Shown: positions 42,901 through 52,101 of the stretch, piece after piece
How positions within the stretch are numbered: position 1 is the stretch's first letter
How the letters are laid out: every line of letters starts with the position of its first letter
Origin: an uncultured Clostridia bacterium
Lineage (GTDB): Bacteria; Bacillota; Clostridia; Christensenellales; UBA1242
Assembly: GCA_944381185.1 (NCBI GenBank)
Contig: CALWKE010000003.1
Span: 62,001 to 126,000, forward strand
Reading direction: 5' to 3'
DNA: 64,000 nt
Made by a program: the position numbers and the translations under genes
The notes under the pieces: model-generated
Seen by the model: the letters and a program-made list of their open reading frames with translations, nothing else
Databases searched by the model: none
What the model was told of the DNA's origin: nothing

Positions 42901-45900
42901 TGAACTTGTTGCAAATTATGCAAAGGGTGAAAAATTAGATAAATCACTTGCTGGCGAATTAGAAAGCTTTAACAGAGCGGGTTATAGTGAACAAGATGTT
43001 AAAATTGCCCAAGCAAAATTAAAACTTTTAGGTGAAAATATTGACACTGATAGCATTTGGAAAATGCTTGGCGATAATGGAAACAGTGATACGGCAGTTC
43101 TTCAAAAATTAAAATCACCAGAAGCTGTTGAAGAGTTAAAGAAGAGATTAGATCCTGAACAAAAGCAAAATCTTGAAAACATTGCTTCAACCAATGGTTT
43201 TGCTGGTCTTGATGCAGCTGGGCAGTCTGAACTTCTTGCAAAACTTGCAAGTGAAGATGGTGATGTGATTGACAAATTAGGCAAAGCGGGCATTGATATA
43301 ACCGATACTGCTGCTGTTAATAAGTTTTTAAATAGTGCAGGAAATGAAGAATTAAAAGCGCGTTTGACTTCAAGGGCAAGTGAAATGTCGCTTTATGAAG
43401 TTAACGAAAGACTTGCAGGCAAGAATTCAGATGAAGTTTATGCTGCTGTTCAGCACAGAAATGAAATGAACAGACTTATTGATGCTACCGTTAAAGGTAA
43501 TAACATATCGGCAGAAGATGTTCATGAACAAATGATTTTGGATAATGATACTGCAGCAATGGCAGAGTTTGCTTCTGAATTTAGTGGCAAATTTGGTGTG
43601 ATTGATGCAAAAGAGGCACAAACAATTAAAAATAATGCAATATTAAGTAATAGAGACAAAATAATAGCCGCTTTAAAAGAAAAATATGGAGACAATTTCA
43701 ACTCTAAATTTAATTTAAAAGATGGCAATATTTCTGATGAAGATTTACTTAATATTGTTCATAGTGAAATGCAAGAAGATGCTGTGTTTAAACTAGACAT
43801 GAATGGTATAGCGGAAACAGCACTTCAACAAGAAAATTTAAGCAGGCTTGCAAATGGTGCATTCAAAAGGACAACAATTACTGCTGGAAAGATTCGTGAA
43901 AATTCAAGACTTATGAAGCAAGCAAAAGAGCAATTTGTTCGTGATAATGACGGCAAAGAATTTGATGAACTTTCAGAAATTGAACAAGACCAATATCTTG
44001 CACAGAATTTTGCATCAAAACTTTCAGTTGATGTTGTTGAAGATGTTAATAATGAATATCTTGATGCTCTTGGAATTACCGAAGAAAAATTAAAATCAGC
44101 AGGATTTAAAGATAAATCTGATTTCTTAAAACAAGCGGGCAAAACAAGTGTTGATGCACTTTTAACTGAAAAAGGACTTCTTCAAAGAAAAACTGGTGAC
44201 GAAGCATACTCTGAAATTGTTAAAAACATGAATGAAGAAGAATTTAATGCCGCATTTAGCATGGTTTCAGAAAATTCAGATTCAACATCTATTGATGATT
44301 TAAAACGAGGATTTGCAAAACGCAAATTATTTGAACAAGGCGAAGAAGGTTTTGAAAAATATGCTCAAAATATTGAGGCTTCAAAAGAAGACATTGAAGT
44401 TTTGAATCAATTAATGCTATCAAGTGGCTTGTCTACAATGAGAAATGGCAAAGCAGTTGCTCTTACCTATGACCAGTTAACTGCTGAACAAAAAGCAATA
44501 TTATTTAGTAATGCTGATGGAAAACAAGTTAAGTTAAGTGAACTTTCTGATAAGCAATTGGCTGAAAACATTAATAAATTAAAGAGCAGTGTTAGCGGTT
44601 TTGGTTCTGATGAAGACCCAGTTGAAATATTGAAAGATGAACAAAAGATGCAAGAGTTAACAAGCAAGATGGTTGAAAATGATTCAACCGCTGCAATGAT
44701 TAGTGCGGCTCAAGGCAATTATGCATTTGAAAGTGAACTCAGGCGAAAGTTTGAAATGGAAACAGGGCTTTCATATAACAAGTATAAGGATAGTGATAAG
44801 GTAAAAGCATTCCTTGTTGAAAACTATGACTCAATTAGAGAAGGTTTAGGTAAGAAAGATAAAGACAGTATTGACGAAGCTTATGCAACAAAACTTCTTG
44901 AAGGTGCTGTTGATAAAGATGGAAATGCAGTTAATGCTGCTGAAATTGTTAAAAAGGCAAGGCTTAACAGAACTTCTGTTGATGCAATAATAGCAAGTGA
45001 AGGCTTAACAAAAGATGGCAAGAACCTTGGCGATGTAATTAAAGATAAAGATACTTTAACAAAACAACATAACACTCTTAAATCACTTGAAAAAGACCTT
45101 GGTATTGATGATAGCAGAAAATGGAAAGGTTTAGGTTCTGCTTTAACACGCCCACTTCGTGCTGTGAGAAGAGGTGCATCTGATCTACTTCACAAAGCCC
45201 ATGAAGGTGTGAAATATGTAACAAGTGGCGAAAATTGGGTAAGACTTGGCAAGCGTGCTAAAAATGGAGTTAAAAAAGTTGTTACCGCTGCAGGTGATAA
45301 AGTTGCATATTTTGGAAAGCAAGTAATTTGGGAAAGAGGCATAAAACGAGCAGGTCTTAATATTGGACATGGATTAAAGAAAGCTAAAGATGGTGTTGTT
45401 AATACAGCAAAAACTGCATGGGGCGGTGTTTTAACTGGTGGAAAGGCAACACTTAAAGGTTTGCAGACCGCATGGGGTGGTGTAAAAACTGGACTAGGCG
45501 GAATTAAGAGTTTTGTTACTGATAGTGCAAAACGAAAAGAAATGCTTCATAAGGCAAAGCAAGGTGTGGTTTCTGCTGCAAGTGCAACTTGGGGTGCAAT
45601 GAAAACCGTAACAGGAAAAGCGGTTGGCAAAGTTGGCAAAGCAGTCAGCACGGCAACAAGTGCAGTTGGCACAAGTTTTGTTCGTTTAGGCAGAGGAGCA
45701 AAAGTATTCTTTACCGGAAGTGAAACAAAAGGTGCAAGAGCAGAAAGATTAGCAGATCGTGCTGCTATTGTTGAAGGAAATAGAGAGCGAATTCAGTCTA
45801 CTTATAGTGAAGGAACAACTGTTGCAAGAAGAGGTGCAACTTCTGCAAAATCTGTTAGAAATATAAGAAAGAGTGTTCGTGAGGGAATGTCTGCATCACA

Positions 45901-48900
45901 AGTAACAGAAGAAAATGTTGGTGCAATTGTTAGAGATTCTGTTCAACCAGACACAAGCAGAATGTCTGCAAGAGAAAGACAATTATATAATCACAACAGA
46001 AATCTTTTGCAACAGAGAATTAGAACTGACAGAGATAATCAAATTCTTTATAATTTATTCCAAAACACTTCTCTTTTAAATCAAGGGAATATTATAAGGG
46101 ATTTGTTAAAACTTCAAACTGGTACAGATAGTGATAGACAAGCAAAGTTTGAAATTTTAAGAAATGATCCAGAATTTATTAAAAAGGTTCAAGAAAGATC
46201 AGGTTATAAGTCAGGTGCTGCTTTTGATAGAGAATTTAAAAATCTTGCATGGCAGGTTCCTGATAGTCAATTAAAGAAATTTATTAAACCTGAAGTTGTC
46301 GCAAGATATTTAAGATCTAATGAACAAGCAAAAGATCAACTTTTGAACTTGGGTGCACAAAATTTAACATTAACACTAAATAATAACACACTTCAAGAAA
46401 ATCAAATGAATGCAGTTTTGAGCTCAAGATCTCTTCAAAGTCAAGTTGCAAATGATCTTTTAACTCATAATTATAATAAAACTCAAATTAAGCAAATGAT
46501 AAGAGATATGCTTGCTCAAGAAGGTAACAATTTTGGTAGTGATGAAGAGTTTAACAAATACTTTGACTCTAACAAACAAAGCCTTATTAATAAGTTAGCT
46601 TTGCAACAATATTTCTCTACTGACCAATTTGGGCGTACAACAATTAATAACAATAATGTGAATAACAATGAATTTATAAATGCAATAAACAGACTTTCAC
46701 AAAATAATGAATTATTCAGAAAAACTGTTTATAATAGTATGACACAAAATGTTGCTCCAAATAGCCATGCTAGTGAAGCACAAATTGATGCATTCTTTGG
46801 CAAAACAAGTCTTGAAGAAACAGCACATCTTCACAGCAAATTTAATGAAGGTGAAAGTGTTCCACAAAATGCTCATGATGCATTTGTTAAATTTACAAAA
46901 GATGGTTTCTTAACTCGTGGAAGAAATGCAATCCTATTCAAACTCACCAAAAAGTTGCCTGAACAATCTGCTGCTTATGACAACTGGAACAGGCTTTTAG
47001 AAAACAAGATAAAACTTGCAAAATCAAAACAGGGAGTTTATGCAACAATGAGTGATGAGCATAGACTTCAAGAGATAAGCAAACTTGAATCTCAAAAGAT
47101 TAAACAAGTTCTTCCAGATGACTTCTATGATATGTCGCTTGAAGATCAGAGGGCATTTAAAGAACAACAAACTAAATTAAAACAAGAAGCTCTTCAAGTT
47201 AAAAATTATGGAAGATTATATAATGAACAAGTAAGAGTTACTAGACCTCAAGAAAGGGGAGCACTTAAAAAGATTGCAGACCGAATTGGATATTCAAGAG
47301 TTGGTGGCACACTTGCAAGAGTTCCGGGTTTAAGAGCGGTTACTGGCGGTCTTGTTACTGAAACTGTTAAACTTAAACATAAACAAGATTTAATGCATGC
47401 AGATCAACTTGTTGAAAGATTTAATGCTTCTGCATTACTTCGAAATAAAGAAGTTAACTTTGGTGTAAACTTTGAACAATTTGCAAAAGGATACTTTACT
47501 CCATCTCAAGTTAGAAGCATGATGAGAAGATATGGTTTGGCGTCAGCTGCCGATTATTCAAAACTGACAGGTGACAACAAGAGTGCAGAATTAAAGAAGA
47601 GAGAAAACGCATTTAGAAGCGAACTTGAAAGACTTCAGAGAGTAGCAGCAATAAAGGTTGCTCAAGATGAAAATGTAAAACCTCAAACCTACCTTGCTGC
47701 AAGAGGATTTGTTCCTGAAAATATGAGATATGTTGACGGAAGTCAAAGATACACAAGAGTTCAGTCTGAACTTACATTACATGGAAGATCTTCATCATTC
47801 AATATTCCTGCTAGAAGAAAGAATGCTGAAGCCCAACTTAACAGTCTTCGTGAAAGAAATGATAGACTTCAAGAACTTAATTCAACATTTAAGGGTTCTA
47901 AAGAGGAATATTACAATAAACTTGTTGAAATTTTGGGCAATGATAAAGGTTTTGTAAACAGAAAAATTGGCAGTCAAAATCTTCCAAAATCAGTTCTTAT
48001 GCGTAATGCTTTAAAATTTGTTGAAAATTCTGAAAGACAATATGTCAAGAGATTAAATTCAAGAGGTATGATTTCTGCTTCAAGCGATGCTTCTGCAAGA
48101 TTCGTTGGAAAAACAATGACAAATGCAAAAACGCAGCGTGAAATTGAACTTGATCAAAGAAGAGCTAGCGACATAAACAGAGATCTAAATACATTCAGAA
48201 ATCAAAGAGATATTTTAAGTTTTGATAAACTTGTTGAAAAATTATCCCCTCAACTTCTTGGAAGGTTTAAAGCAGGATATGAAGTTCAAGTTAAGAAGAA
48301 AGATAAAGATGGAAATGTTGTAGTTGAAAGTCAATATCTCCGTCAATTCGGAAATGATGAAGAAAAGAAGAAGGATTTCTTGGAAAGATTTATCAAACAA
48401 CAACTTGATCAAGCAAATTCAAGAGTTCATAACAACAATCTTTTAAAGAGTGATGCAAGTAAACTCACAAAACTCAATGGAATTTATTTGAATAAACGAG
48501 ATTTGAATACAACTGGAACATCAGGCACAGTTATTAGCAATATGCGTGCAACCAATTCAGCTGTTTATCAAAATCTTGTTAAGAATGTTGCTTCGGCAAA
48601 TTCTAAATATAGAATTGAAGAAGCCAACCTTTCTGAACTTTCTAAACGGCTTGAAACTTTAAGGTCAATGCCTTCAACTCGTGAAAATAGAAGTGAAATT
48701 AGAAAGGTTATGGAAGCAATGGCTGCTTCAAGAATAAAACTTGGTAACTTAAAACAAGTTGCAAGTGCTGCAGAAGCACGTAAAACAGCATATGAAAAAT
48801 CATTTGCTACAACTCAAATTAAAGAGGCTAAAATTTCTAATAAAAATCTTGGTGTTAATGTTTCAAGGTCAGTGTTTGAGCGTTATGAATTCCCAATGAG

Positions 48901-49303
48901 AAGACCGGGTGGTGGACCACCTGTTATGGTTAATCCGGGCTCAATGGAAGGCAAGATTATCGATAGGCTTATAATTAGATTTATGCTTCGATACAGAAAT
49001 TATATGGAGCGTATGATTAAGTCATTTAAAGAAACTGATAAATCACTTTATGATGAACTCAACAATTCATATAAGAAACTTAAGAGTGAATTTGGTTCTA
49101 ACTATAGAAGTTTGAAGAGCACTCAAAAGAAACTTGAAAACAAACTTAATACTATAAAGAATAAAACAGATAAAGAATCACTAGACATGAAAACCAGAAT
49201 TTCAGATAATTTAACAAAACTTAAACAAACAGAAACTGAACTTACTGGTCAACTCAAAAATATGGGCGTTGAAATAGGCGAAGTTCGTCTTAAAAAGCAG
49301 TAG
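36983..49303 (+). CDS. Giant VirB6-like membrane protein 1 with huge cytoplasmic tail
   Basis: At 4,106 residues this is one uninterrupted frame behind GGGGGAAAT. Residues 1-180 hold about four membrane helices, including V-F-R-A-M-L-G-V near 100 and a Lys-rich loop before the fourth. About 940 residues follow that should lie outside by the positive-inside rule; they include N-R-Y-R-Q-Y-A and Y-Q-V-M-A-D. A second membrane cluster (about 1118-1255), with VirB6/TrbL-like layout, precedes a tail of about 2,840 residues. In the tail are an Asp/Pro/Gly run near 1371-1392, long charged helical stretches, a Gly/Ala/Lys-rich section (about 2710-2915) with repeated W-G-G-V, and basic coiled coils to the end. 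VirB6 proteins form the inner channel in known systems. Homology is inferred from membrane layout, paralogy and VirB4 linkage. Confidence 0.75.
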   Translation: MSFGNLFSVISSFVSAQIAPTTTSFFNGLWDLIGNAFTWLGNAIASLFYVVCKWFLAFVDFLQYFIQKLIGLDYWLNNNTYTLEGATGNDLLFSFLYDETVQRVFRAMLGVFVVLLIIFTIYQIIKNEWTYITGESFGDGKSNSKAKILRQALKAIAIVILFPIMLFVGIISSNAILASLVKALNIDMASTFGGSIFSISAQNANRYRQYAAADARNAVSDEVSFYITRDGKYLVLTNGRTGSDEFCEYVNTYEDYLNKAGSSTKYTVNTMFGQVSPNDPFYGYCVSLNINGETVYYMLPCLDYSSTGTVNSPTAMYYYLRNVLQVNIMNRNNNIGNQDILNDIRGYMQNGTSQNGFIRNADFSQFTNGSEVIKACYNSWSYGTIYSNSRSFSESLSFSGLLNGQGSFLSALGIDSVQSAKLMFNNDTVATYFDGGQLGVVQLKAEYQVMADVMDFILENGVTLYMLDISSNMINWTYDSNYQVETRWVSSGTLSGNVNNAYYDAADGNTYLPFVVSYSEECDDAEMGNVLYMANADGNNELYGSKYIMCWKVNVGTSIEYIPLVNNMTYTDPETRNTYRFSSDYLASNYRGVVLAKGAFDFSVNSTNAMGGMPTYIKSSQNLTNNEGEVISQIDRNTPYYYNMSIESGFTQFVDEEGLNGNNTTNYQAYTIDGFGIEDSGEGDSLDAGSSYSVSPISGNNRRFQIIKDSDPVTLNDALMQRLTVNLIYTSSGGNRNIVASFGDDNLALSNGANRYLLFEVSNNGYYFIIRYNTTDNYFTVHSVDTTSLAIDKQNNSISFDNAGVELGDTLNCAYWNYNIKYTTYEEGKKSEAINKIGADQTIEVNSSYFEYSQESDGGQSLYRTEEIINISSLNKSSYIFAYFNTVNQSLLNLNLNSNKIYINFATADPGGDYSSTFDQKVLRFDLYNFYTYMTSGSSLKVWNDDGTVDPATVPDENDPNYVFKCKINESDFYFATNDNSLGLYDGNEYVATIYKNIGQECATIDDLASVTTRILYDTNSYENVRTRNYYGSDGDAMNHYESLSSQFIIGNYRDNAPVVFWKWDFNLWLFGIRINCALGLPEMNREVLSQSFRVSDGIGYDYFFDNDTYISLSTFYIPLKISYWIILISSVLIIKVLGTAIWGVIKRFYEITLYYLAMPAMASTIPLDDGNRFNQHIIRNLFNKVLGTYGVILGINVFFILLTPVRSLSNIFTAEDIATSGSYFLIHLPFSYKVLNSYVYILFVLVAFTMIDSLPKVISALMGNENGDILTSGQRTKEQVGKDMKSATDMISGRSLIDSTKKAGQTLKDTVPGIAVAGAAAKKVKGAVEWGIQKHQGKKEAEAAAGATADGGSSGGTKSSRADDENPDGAPDDSPDGAPDGTPDGGGVPANVTAENSPAMAPVNQAVENRTGVSVADAHASGDNASIAVADAAREEIGGELTDEQAEAIAASDVNRQAINNEEITGGDNAAVVANVVRNNAGNANLARTVAQAVTNSQGSNPINLSELGLDASKLGLDGANITVDKDANGNLEYKATKDGQEVTIPPDVISQITQAILAKLGNGDIKTAAMQSGEMGAVANIFGNNLAAGLDFSNKGENNVGTFTDAVYDQARHDENINADAYLRYLINNGGYDDFASSYHINDSNGEVVGKNDILNNKEAYARAIEVIKNNNLNNLNPESYRAELTESIEAGLKNGTFSVSAWSLQGEQSRQDATAKALANVDTQGHTILDGATEAEQTSIIANTAKNIVASNPDSKFAREMQTAAFAGLATEENVKLMNPEMLKKVTGKGSYEELTDEDKALLGFMSLNNNGKLEGISDADVVRLKGMYNNGSVRAESFERIDSKRIKDVMDQSGHADLLARVATLDSSLALSKEQKEEFVKGLSQEEQDKIREMSGSSRENYINALIREKGTNFDDVVNSHYQKFNARTDDELAAERDLSQGIIDENRDDIIYNAFASAKFEGKSELVDELVANYAKGEKLDKSLAGELESFNRAGYSEQDVKIAQAKLKLLGENIDTDSIWKMLGDNGNSDTAVLQKLKSPEAVEELKKRLDPEQKQNLENIASTNGFAGLDAAGQSELLAKLASEDGDVIDKLGKAGIDITDTAAVNKFLNSAGNEELKARLTSRASEMSLYEVNERLAGKNSDEVYAAVQHRNEMNRLIDATVKGNNISAEDVHEQMILDNDTAAMAEFASEFSGKFGVIDAKEAQTIKNNAILSNRDKIIAALKEKYGDNFNSKFNLKDGNISDEDLLNIVHSEMQEDAVFKLDMNGIAETALQQENLSRLANGAFKRTTITAGKIRENSRLMKQAKEQFVRDNDGKEFDELSEIEQDQYLAQNFASKLSVDVVEDVNNEYLDALGITEEKLKSAGFKDKSDFLKQAGKTSVDALLTEKGLLQRKTGDEAYSEIVKNMNEEEFNAAFSMVSENSDSTSIDDLKRGFAKRKLFEQGEEGFEKYAQNIEASKEDIEVLNQLMLSSGLSTMRNGKAVALTYDQLTAEQKAILFSNADGKQVKLSELSDKQLAENINKLKSSVSGFGSDEDPVEILKDEQKMQELTSKMVENDSTAAMISAAQGNYAFESELRRKFEMETGLSYNKYKDSDKVKAFLVENYDSIREGLGKKDKDSIDEAYATKLLEGAVDKDGNAVNAAEIVKKARLNRTSVDAIIASEGLTKDGKNLGDVIKDKDTLTKQHNTLKSLEKDLGIDDSRKWKGLGSALTRPLRAVRRGASDLLHKAHEGVKYVTSGENWVRLGKRAKNGVKKVVTAAGDKVAYFGKQVIWERGIKRAGLNIGHGLKKAKDGVVNTAKTAWGGVLTGGKATLKGLQTAWGGVKTGLGGIKSFVTDSAKRKEMLHKAKQGVVSAASATWGAMKTVTGKAVGKVGKAVSTATSAVGTSFVRLGRGAKVFFTGSETKGARAERLADRAAIVEGNRERIQSTYSEGTTVARRGATSAKSVRNIRKSVREGMSASQVTEENVGAIVRDSVQPDTSRMSARERQLYNHNRNLLQQRIRTDRDNQILYNLFQNTSLLNQGNIIRDLLKLQTGTDSDRQAKFEILRNDPEFIKKVQERSGYKSGAAFDREFKNLAWQVPDSQLKKFIKPEVVARYLRSNEQAKDQLLNLGAQNLTLTLNNNTLQENQMNAVLSSRSLQSQVANDLLTHNYNKTQIKQMIRDMLAQEGNNFGSDEEFNKYFDSNKQSLINKLALQQYFSTDQFGRTTINNNNVNNNEFINAINRLSQNNELFRKTVYNSMTQNVAPNSHASEAQIDAFFGKTSLEETAHLHSKFNEGESVPQNAHDAFVKFTKDGFLTRGRNAILFKLTKKLPEQSAAYDNWNRLLENKIKLAKSKQGVYATMSDEHRLQEISKLESQKIKQVLPDDFYDMSLEDQRAFKEQQTKLKQEALQVKNYGRLYNEQVRVTRPQERGALKKIADRIGYSRVGGTLARVPGLRAVTGGLVTETVKLKHKQDLMHADQLVERFNASALLRNKEVNFGVNFEQFAKGYFTPSQVRSMMRRYGLASAADYSKLTGDNKSAELKKRENAFRSELERLQRVAAIKVAQDENVKPQTYLAARGFVPENMRYVDGSQRYTRVQSELTLHGRSSSFNIPARRKNAEAQLNSLRERNDRLQELNSTFKGSKEEYYNKLVEILGNDKGFVNRKIGSQNLPKSVLMRNALKFVENSERQYVKRLNSRGMISASSDASARFVGKTMTNAKTQREIELDQRRASDINRDLNTFRNQRDILSFDKLVEKLSPQLLGRFKAGYEVQVKKKDKDGNVVVESQYLRQFGNDEEKKKDFLERFIKQQLDQANSRVHNNNLLKSDASKLTKLNGIYLNKRDLNTTGTSGTVISNMRATNSAVYQNLVKNVASANSKYRIEEANLSELSKRLETLRSMPSTRENRSEIRKVMEAMAASRIKLGNLKQVASAAEARKTAYEKSFATTQIKEAKISNKNLGVNVSRSVFERYEFPMRRPGGGPPVMVNPGSMEGKIIDRLIIRFMLRYRNYMERMIKSFKETDKSLYDELNNSYKKLKSEFGSNYRSLKSTQKKLENKLNTIKNKTDKESLDMKTRISDNLTKLKQTETELTGQLKNMGVEIGEVRLKKQ

Positions 49304-49304
49304 T

Positions 49305-49330
49305 CTTTTGCCACATTTTTGTGGCAAAAG
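49305..49330 (+). other. Hairpin after giant 1, without a T-run
   Basis: CTTTTGCCAC pairs perfectly with GTGGCAAAAG over a six-base loop. The following bases are mixed, so it may protect or process the long mRNA rather than end it; weak termination is possible. Confidence 0.5.
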
Positions 49331-49342
49331 TTCTACTATTAT

Positions 49343-49371
49343 TTGCTAGTTTTTATGCTTTGTTATATAAT
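49343..49371 (+). promoter_or_regulatory. virB4 promoter
   Basis: TTGCTA (49343-49348), 17 bases, TATAAT (49366-49371); transcription would start just before AAGGAG. Confidence 0.7.
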
Positions 49372-49392
49372 AAAAATAAGGAGTGAAAGTGT

Positions 49393-52080
49393 ATGGCTGA
49401 TAGAATGATACCAAAGAATACAAAGGTCAAAACACAGTTCTTTAAAGGTATAAATTTCTCGGACATTCTTGTTATTTTGTTTGCACTTGTTATTGTTGCT
49501 TTAGCATTTACAAGTGGCTTTTCAAATGTAGTCAAGTTTGTTATTGCGGGTATTGTTGTGTTTATCACAGCTATTCTTTTTATGAGTTTTGAACCGGGTG
49601 TAAGATTATATAAGCAAGTTGGTGACTTGTTTAAATTTATGTTCGGTGTTAATTCTTATAGAAAAACTAGAGGTAGCAGCAAAAAAGATGTTCGAAATTT
49701 GATGCCTTATGTTGGAATATTAGAGCAAGAATATGATGATAAAAGGCAGATTGGCGTTATTGACTATAAAGAATATTTTGGTGCAGCTGTTGAAATTAAT
49801 AGTATTCAGTTCTATATGCTTTCAGAAACAAGGCAAAACACTTATATTGAAACTTTTGAAAATGCACTAAAAACAATATCTCCTGAAGATTTGGGTGCAA
49901 TTTATAAGTTCGCAAGACCAATGGTTTTTGATAACTATATTGATAATGAATGCAAAAAAAGAGAAGAAATTCTTGAAGGTGTTAGAAACGGAACAACAAA
50001 CATCAATGAAGCAAGACCAAGGCTTGAAATTGCAGAAGCAAGAATAAGCAATCTTGAATCTATGAATGTTGACAGTGAGTTTCCAGTTTACAAAGATCAT
50101 ATGTATCTTGCATTCTATTGTTCAAACATAAAGAACCTTCTTCAAGTTGTTAACTTTGTTTCAAGCACAATTGAAAGTGGTTCGGGTGGTGCACTTGAAT
50201 GTAAAATTCTTGACAGAAAGCAAACAGCAGTCTTTTTAAAGAGTTATTACACAAACAATTTTGATGAAAGAGATGTCAAAAATCTTGACCCTAAAGATTT
50301 AATGGGTTGGATATGTCCAGATAAAGTTAATTTTGGTTTAAAAAATGTTATGATTGATGGTCATCAATTCTCATTTTTTGAATTATCAGAATATCCTCTT
50401 GCTGTTCCAAATGCATGGGGAAGAACATTCTTCTCTGTTCCGGGAGCAAGAATTTGTGTTAAATTCAAACCAGTTGAACAGGGCGAATCAGAAAAAAGGC
50501 TTGATAAAGCCATTATGGACGTTCGTATTCAAGCATCAGAAGGTAGCCATAAAGCTTCATCTTCTCTTGAAATGCAAACCCACCTTGAAACACTCACAGC
50601 CCTTATGCAATACATAAAGCAAGGTTCAGAAGTTTTGCTTGATACCAACATTTATATGATGGTTGAGCAAGACCAAAAGAAAGCTTTTAAAACACAGATT
50701 ATGAGAGCGGGCTTCCGTGCTTATGATTTGTTTGGAAAACAAAAAGAAGCCTTTACAAACTGTAATGTTTCTAGGCGTATGACTATTAAAAAATATGAAA
50801 GAGGCATAAACTCATCTTCACTTGCAGCAATCTTTCCATTCGTATCAGATGCCATTCAAGACCCTAAAGGTTTTTATGTTGGCATGAATAGTGAACCTGT
50901 CTTTTTGGATTTCTTCCAAAGAGATAAGGAAAGAATTAACTCAAACATGGTTATTATGGGTAAGTCTGGTTGCGGAAAATCATTCTGTACCAAATCAATT
51001 CTTGCAAATTTGGCTGCTGATAACAGTAAAATTTTCATTCTTGACCCTGAAAAAGAGTATGATATCATAGCTAAAAATATGTATGGAAAGGTTATTGATG
51101 TTGGTTCAGCCAGAGAGGGAAGAATTAACCCACTTCAAGTTAATGCTTCACAAGATGATGAAGAAAGTGCTAGCGGAAATGTTTCACTTGCCATGCACAT
51201 GCAGTTCCTTGAAACCTTCTTTGGAATGATTTTGGAAGGAATCACCATGGATGGCATGGAACTTTTGACTCAAGCACTTAAAGAACTTTATGCAAAATTT
51301 GGTATTAATAACTCAACTCAAATTGAGAATGTTAAGCCAGAACAGTTCCCAATCATGCAGGATCTTTACAATTATATTTGTGAACTTCATGATAATGCAA
51401 CTGATGACTATAACAGAAATAACTACAAAATTTTAAAAATTTATTTAAATAAATTTGCTGAAGGTGGCCGTAATGCGGTGCTTTGGAATGGTCCTTCAAC
51501 CATTTCATCTGCTGAAAACTTTATTGTGTTCAACTTTCAGTCACTTCTTGCAAACAATGCAGGTTCGGTTGCAAATGCACAAATGCTTTTAATCATGCGT
51601 TGGCTCAATAATGAAGTTATCAATAACAAAGACTATAACGCAAGATATCACACAAAGAGAAAAGTTATCGTTGTTATTGATGAAGCCCACGTTTTCATTG
51701 ATCCAAAACAAACAATAGCCCTTGACTTCATGCAACAGATGGCAAAGCGTATCAGAAAATATGAGGGTTCTCAAATTGTTATCACACAAAACATTAAAGA
51801 CTTCACTGGTTCGCCAGAAATTGCAAGAAAATCAACCGCTATTATTAATGCGTGCCAATACTCATTAATTTTCTCACTTGCTCCACAAGATATTTCAGAC
51901 CTTGTTCTTCTTTATGAAAAGGCAGGTAAAATTAATGAAAAAGAGCAAGATACAATTGTAACAAACCCAAGAGGACGAGCATTTTTGATGACAAGCCCTT
52001 ATTCAAGAACAAATGTTGATATTTTGGTTAATGATAGGGTTCGTAATCTATTTGAAAAACTTCGTGATGATGTTAAGTAA
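49393..52080 (+). CDS. virB4: VirB4-type secretion ATPase with VirB3-like N-terminus
   Basis: VirB4 is the largest conserved ATPase of type IV secretion and drives pilus assembly and substrate transfer. The 895-residue protein has two membrane helices at about 22-62 in the position of VirB3/PrgI-type domains, a long VirB4 N-terminal domain, Walker A G-K-S-G-C-G-K-S (about 523-530), I-L-D-P-E-K-E-Y, and Walker B V-V-I-D-E-A-H (about 760-766) followed by Q-I-V-I-T-Q-N. All ATPase motifs are intact. AAGGAG precedes ATG 49393. It has its own promoter, and giant 2 follows after 21 bases, so these two share a transcript. Confidence 0.95.
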   Translation: MADRMIPKNTKVKTQFFKGINFSDILVILFALVIVALAFTSGFSNVVKFVIAGIVVFITAILFMSFEPGVRLYKQVGDLFKFMFGVNSYRKTRGSSKKDVRNLMPYVGILEQEYDDKRQIGVIDYKEYFGAAVEINSIQFYMLSETRQNTYIETFENALKTISPEDLGAIYKFARPMVFDNYIDNECKKREEILEGVRNGTTNINEARPRLEIAEARISNLESMNVDSEFPVYKDHMYLAFYCSNIKNLLQVVNFVSSTIESGSGGALECKILDRKQTAVFLKSYYTNNFDERDVKNLDPKDLMGWICPDKVNFGLKNVMIDGHQFSFFELSEYPLAVPNAWGRTFFSVPGARICVKFKPVEQGESEKRLDKAIMDVRIQASEGSHKASSSLEMQTHLETLTALMQYIKQGSEVLLDTNIYMMVEQDQKKAFKTQIMRAGFRAYDLFGKQKEAFTNCNVSRRMTIKKYERGINSSSLAAIFPFVSDAIQDPKGFYVGMNSEPVFLDFFQRDKERINSNMVIMGKSGCGKSFCTKSILANLAADNSKIFILDPEKEYDIIAKNMYGKVIDVGSAREGRINPLQVNASQDDEESASGNVSLAMHMQFLETFFGMILEGITMDGMELLTQALKELYAKFGINNSTQIENVKPEQFPIMQDLYNYICELHDNATDDYNRNNYKILKIYLNKFAEGGRNAVLWNGPSTISSAENFIVFNFQSLLANNAGSVANAQMLLIMRWLNNEVINNKDYNARYHTKRKVIVVIDEAHVFIDPKQTIALDFMQQMAKRIRKYEGSQIVITQNIKDFTGSPEIARKSTAIINACQYSLIFSLAPQDISDLVLLYEKAGKINEKEQDTIVTNPRGRAFLMTSPYSRTNVDILVNDRVRNLFEKLRDDVK

Positions 52081-52101
52081 CAAAGGAGATAAACTAGAGA
52101 T

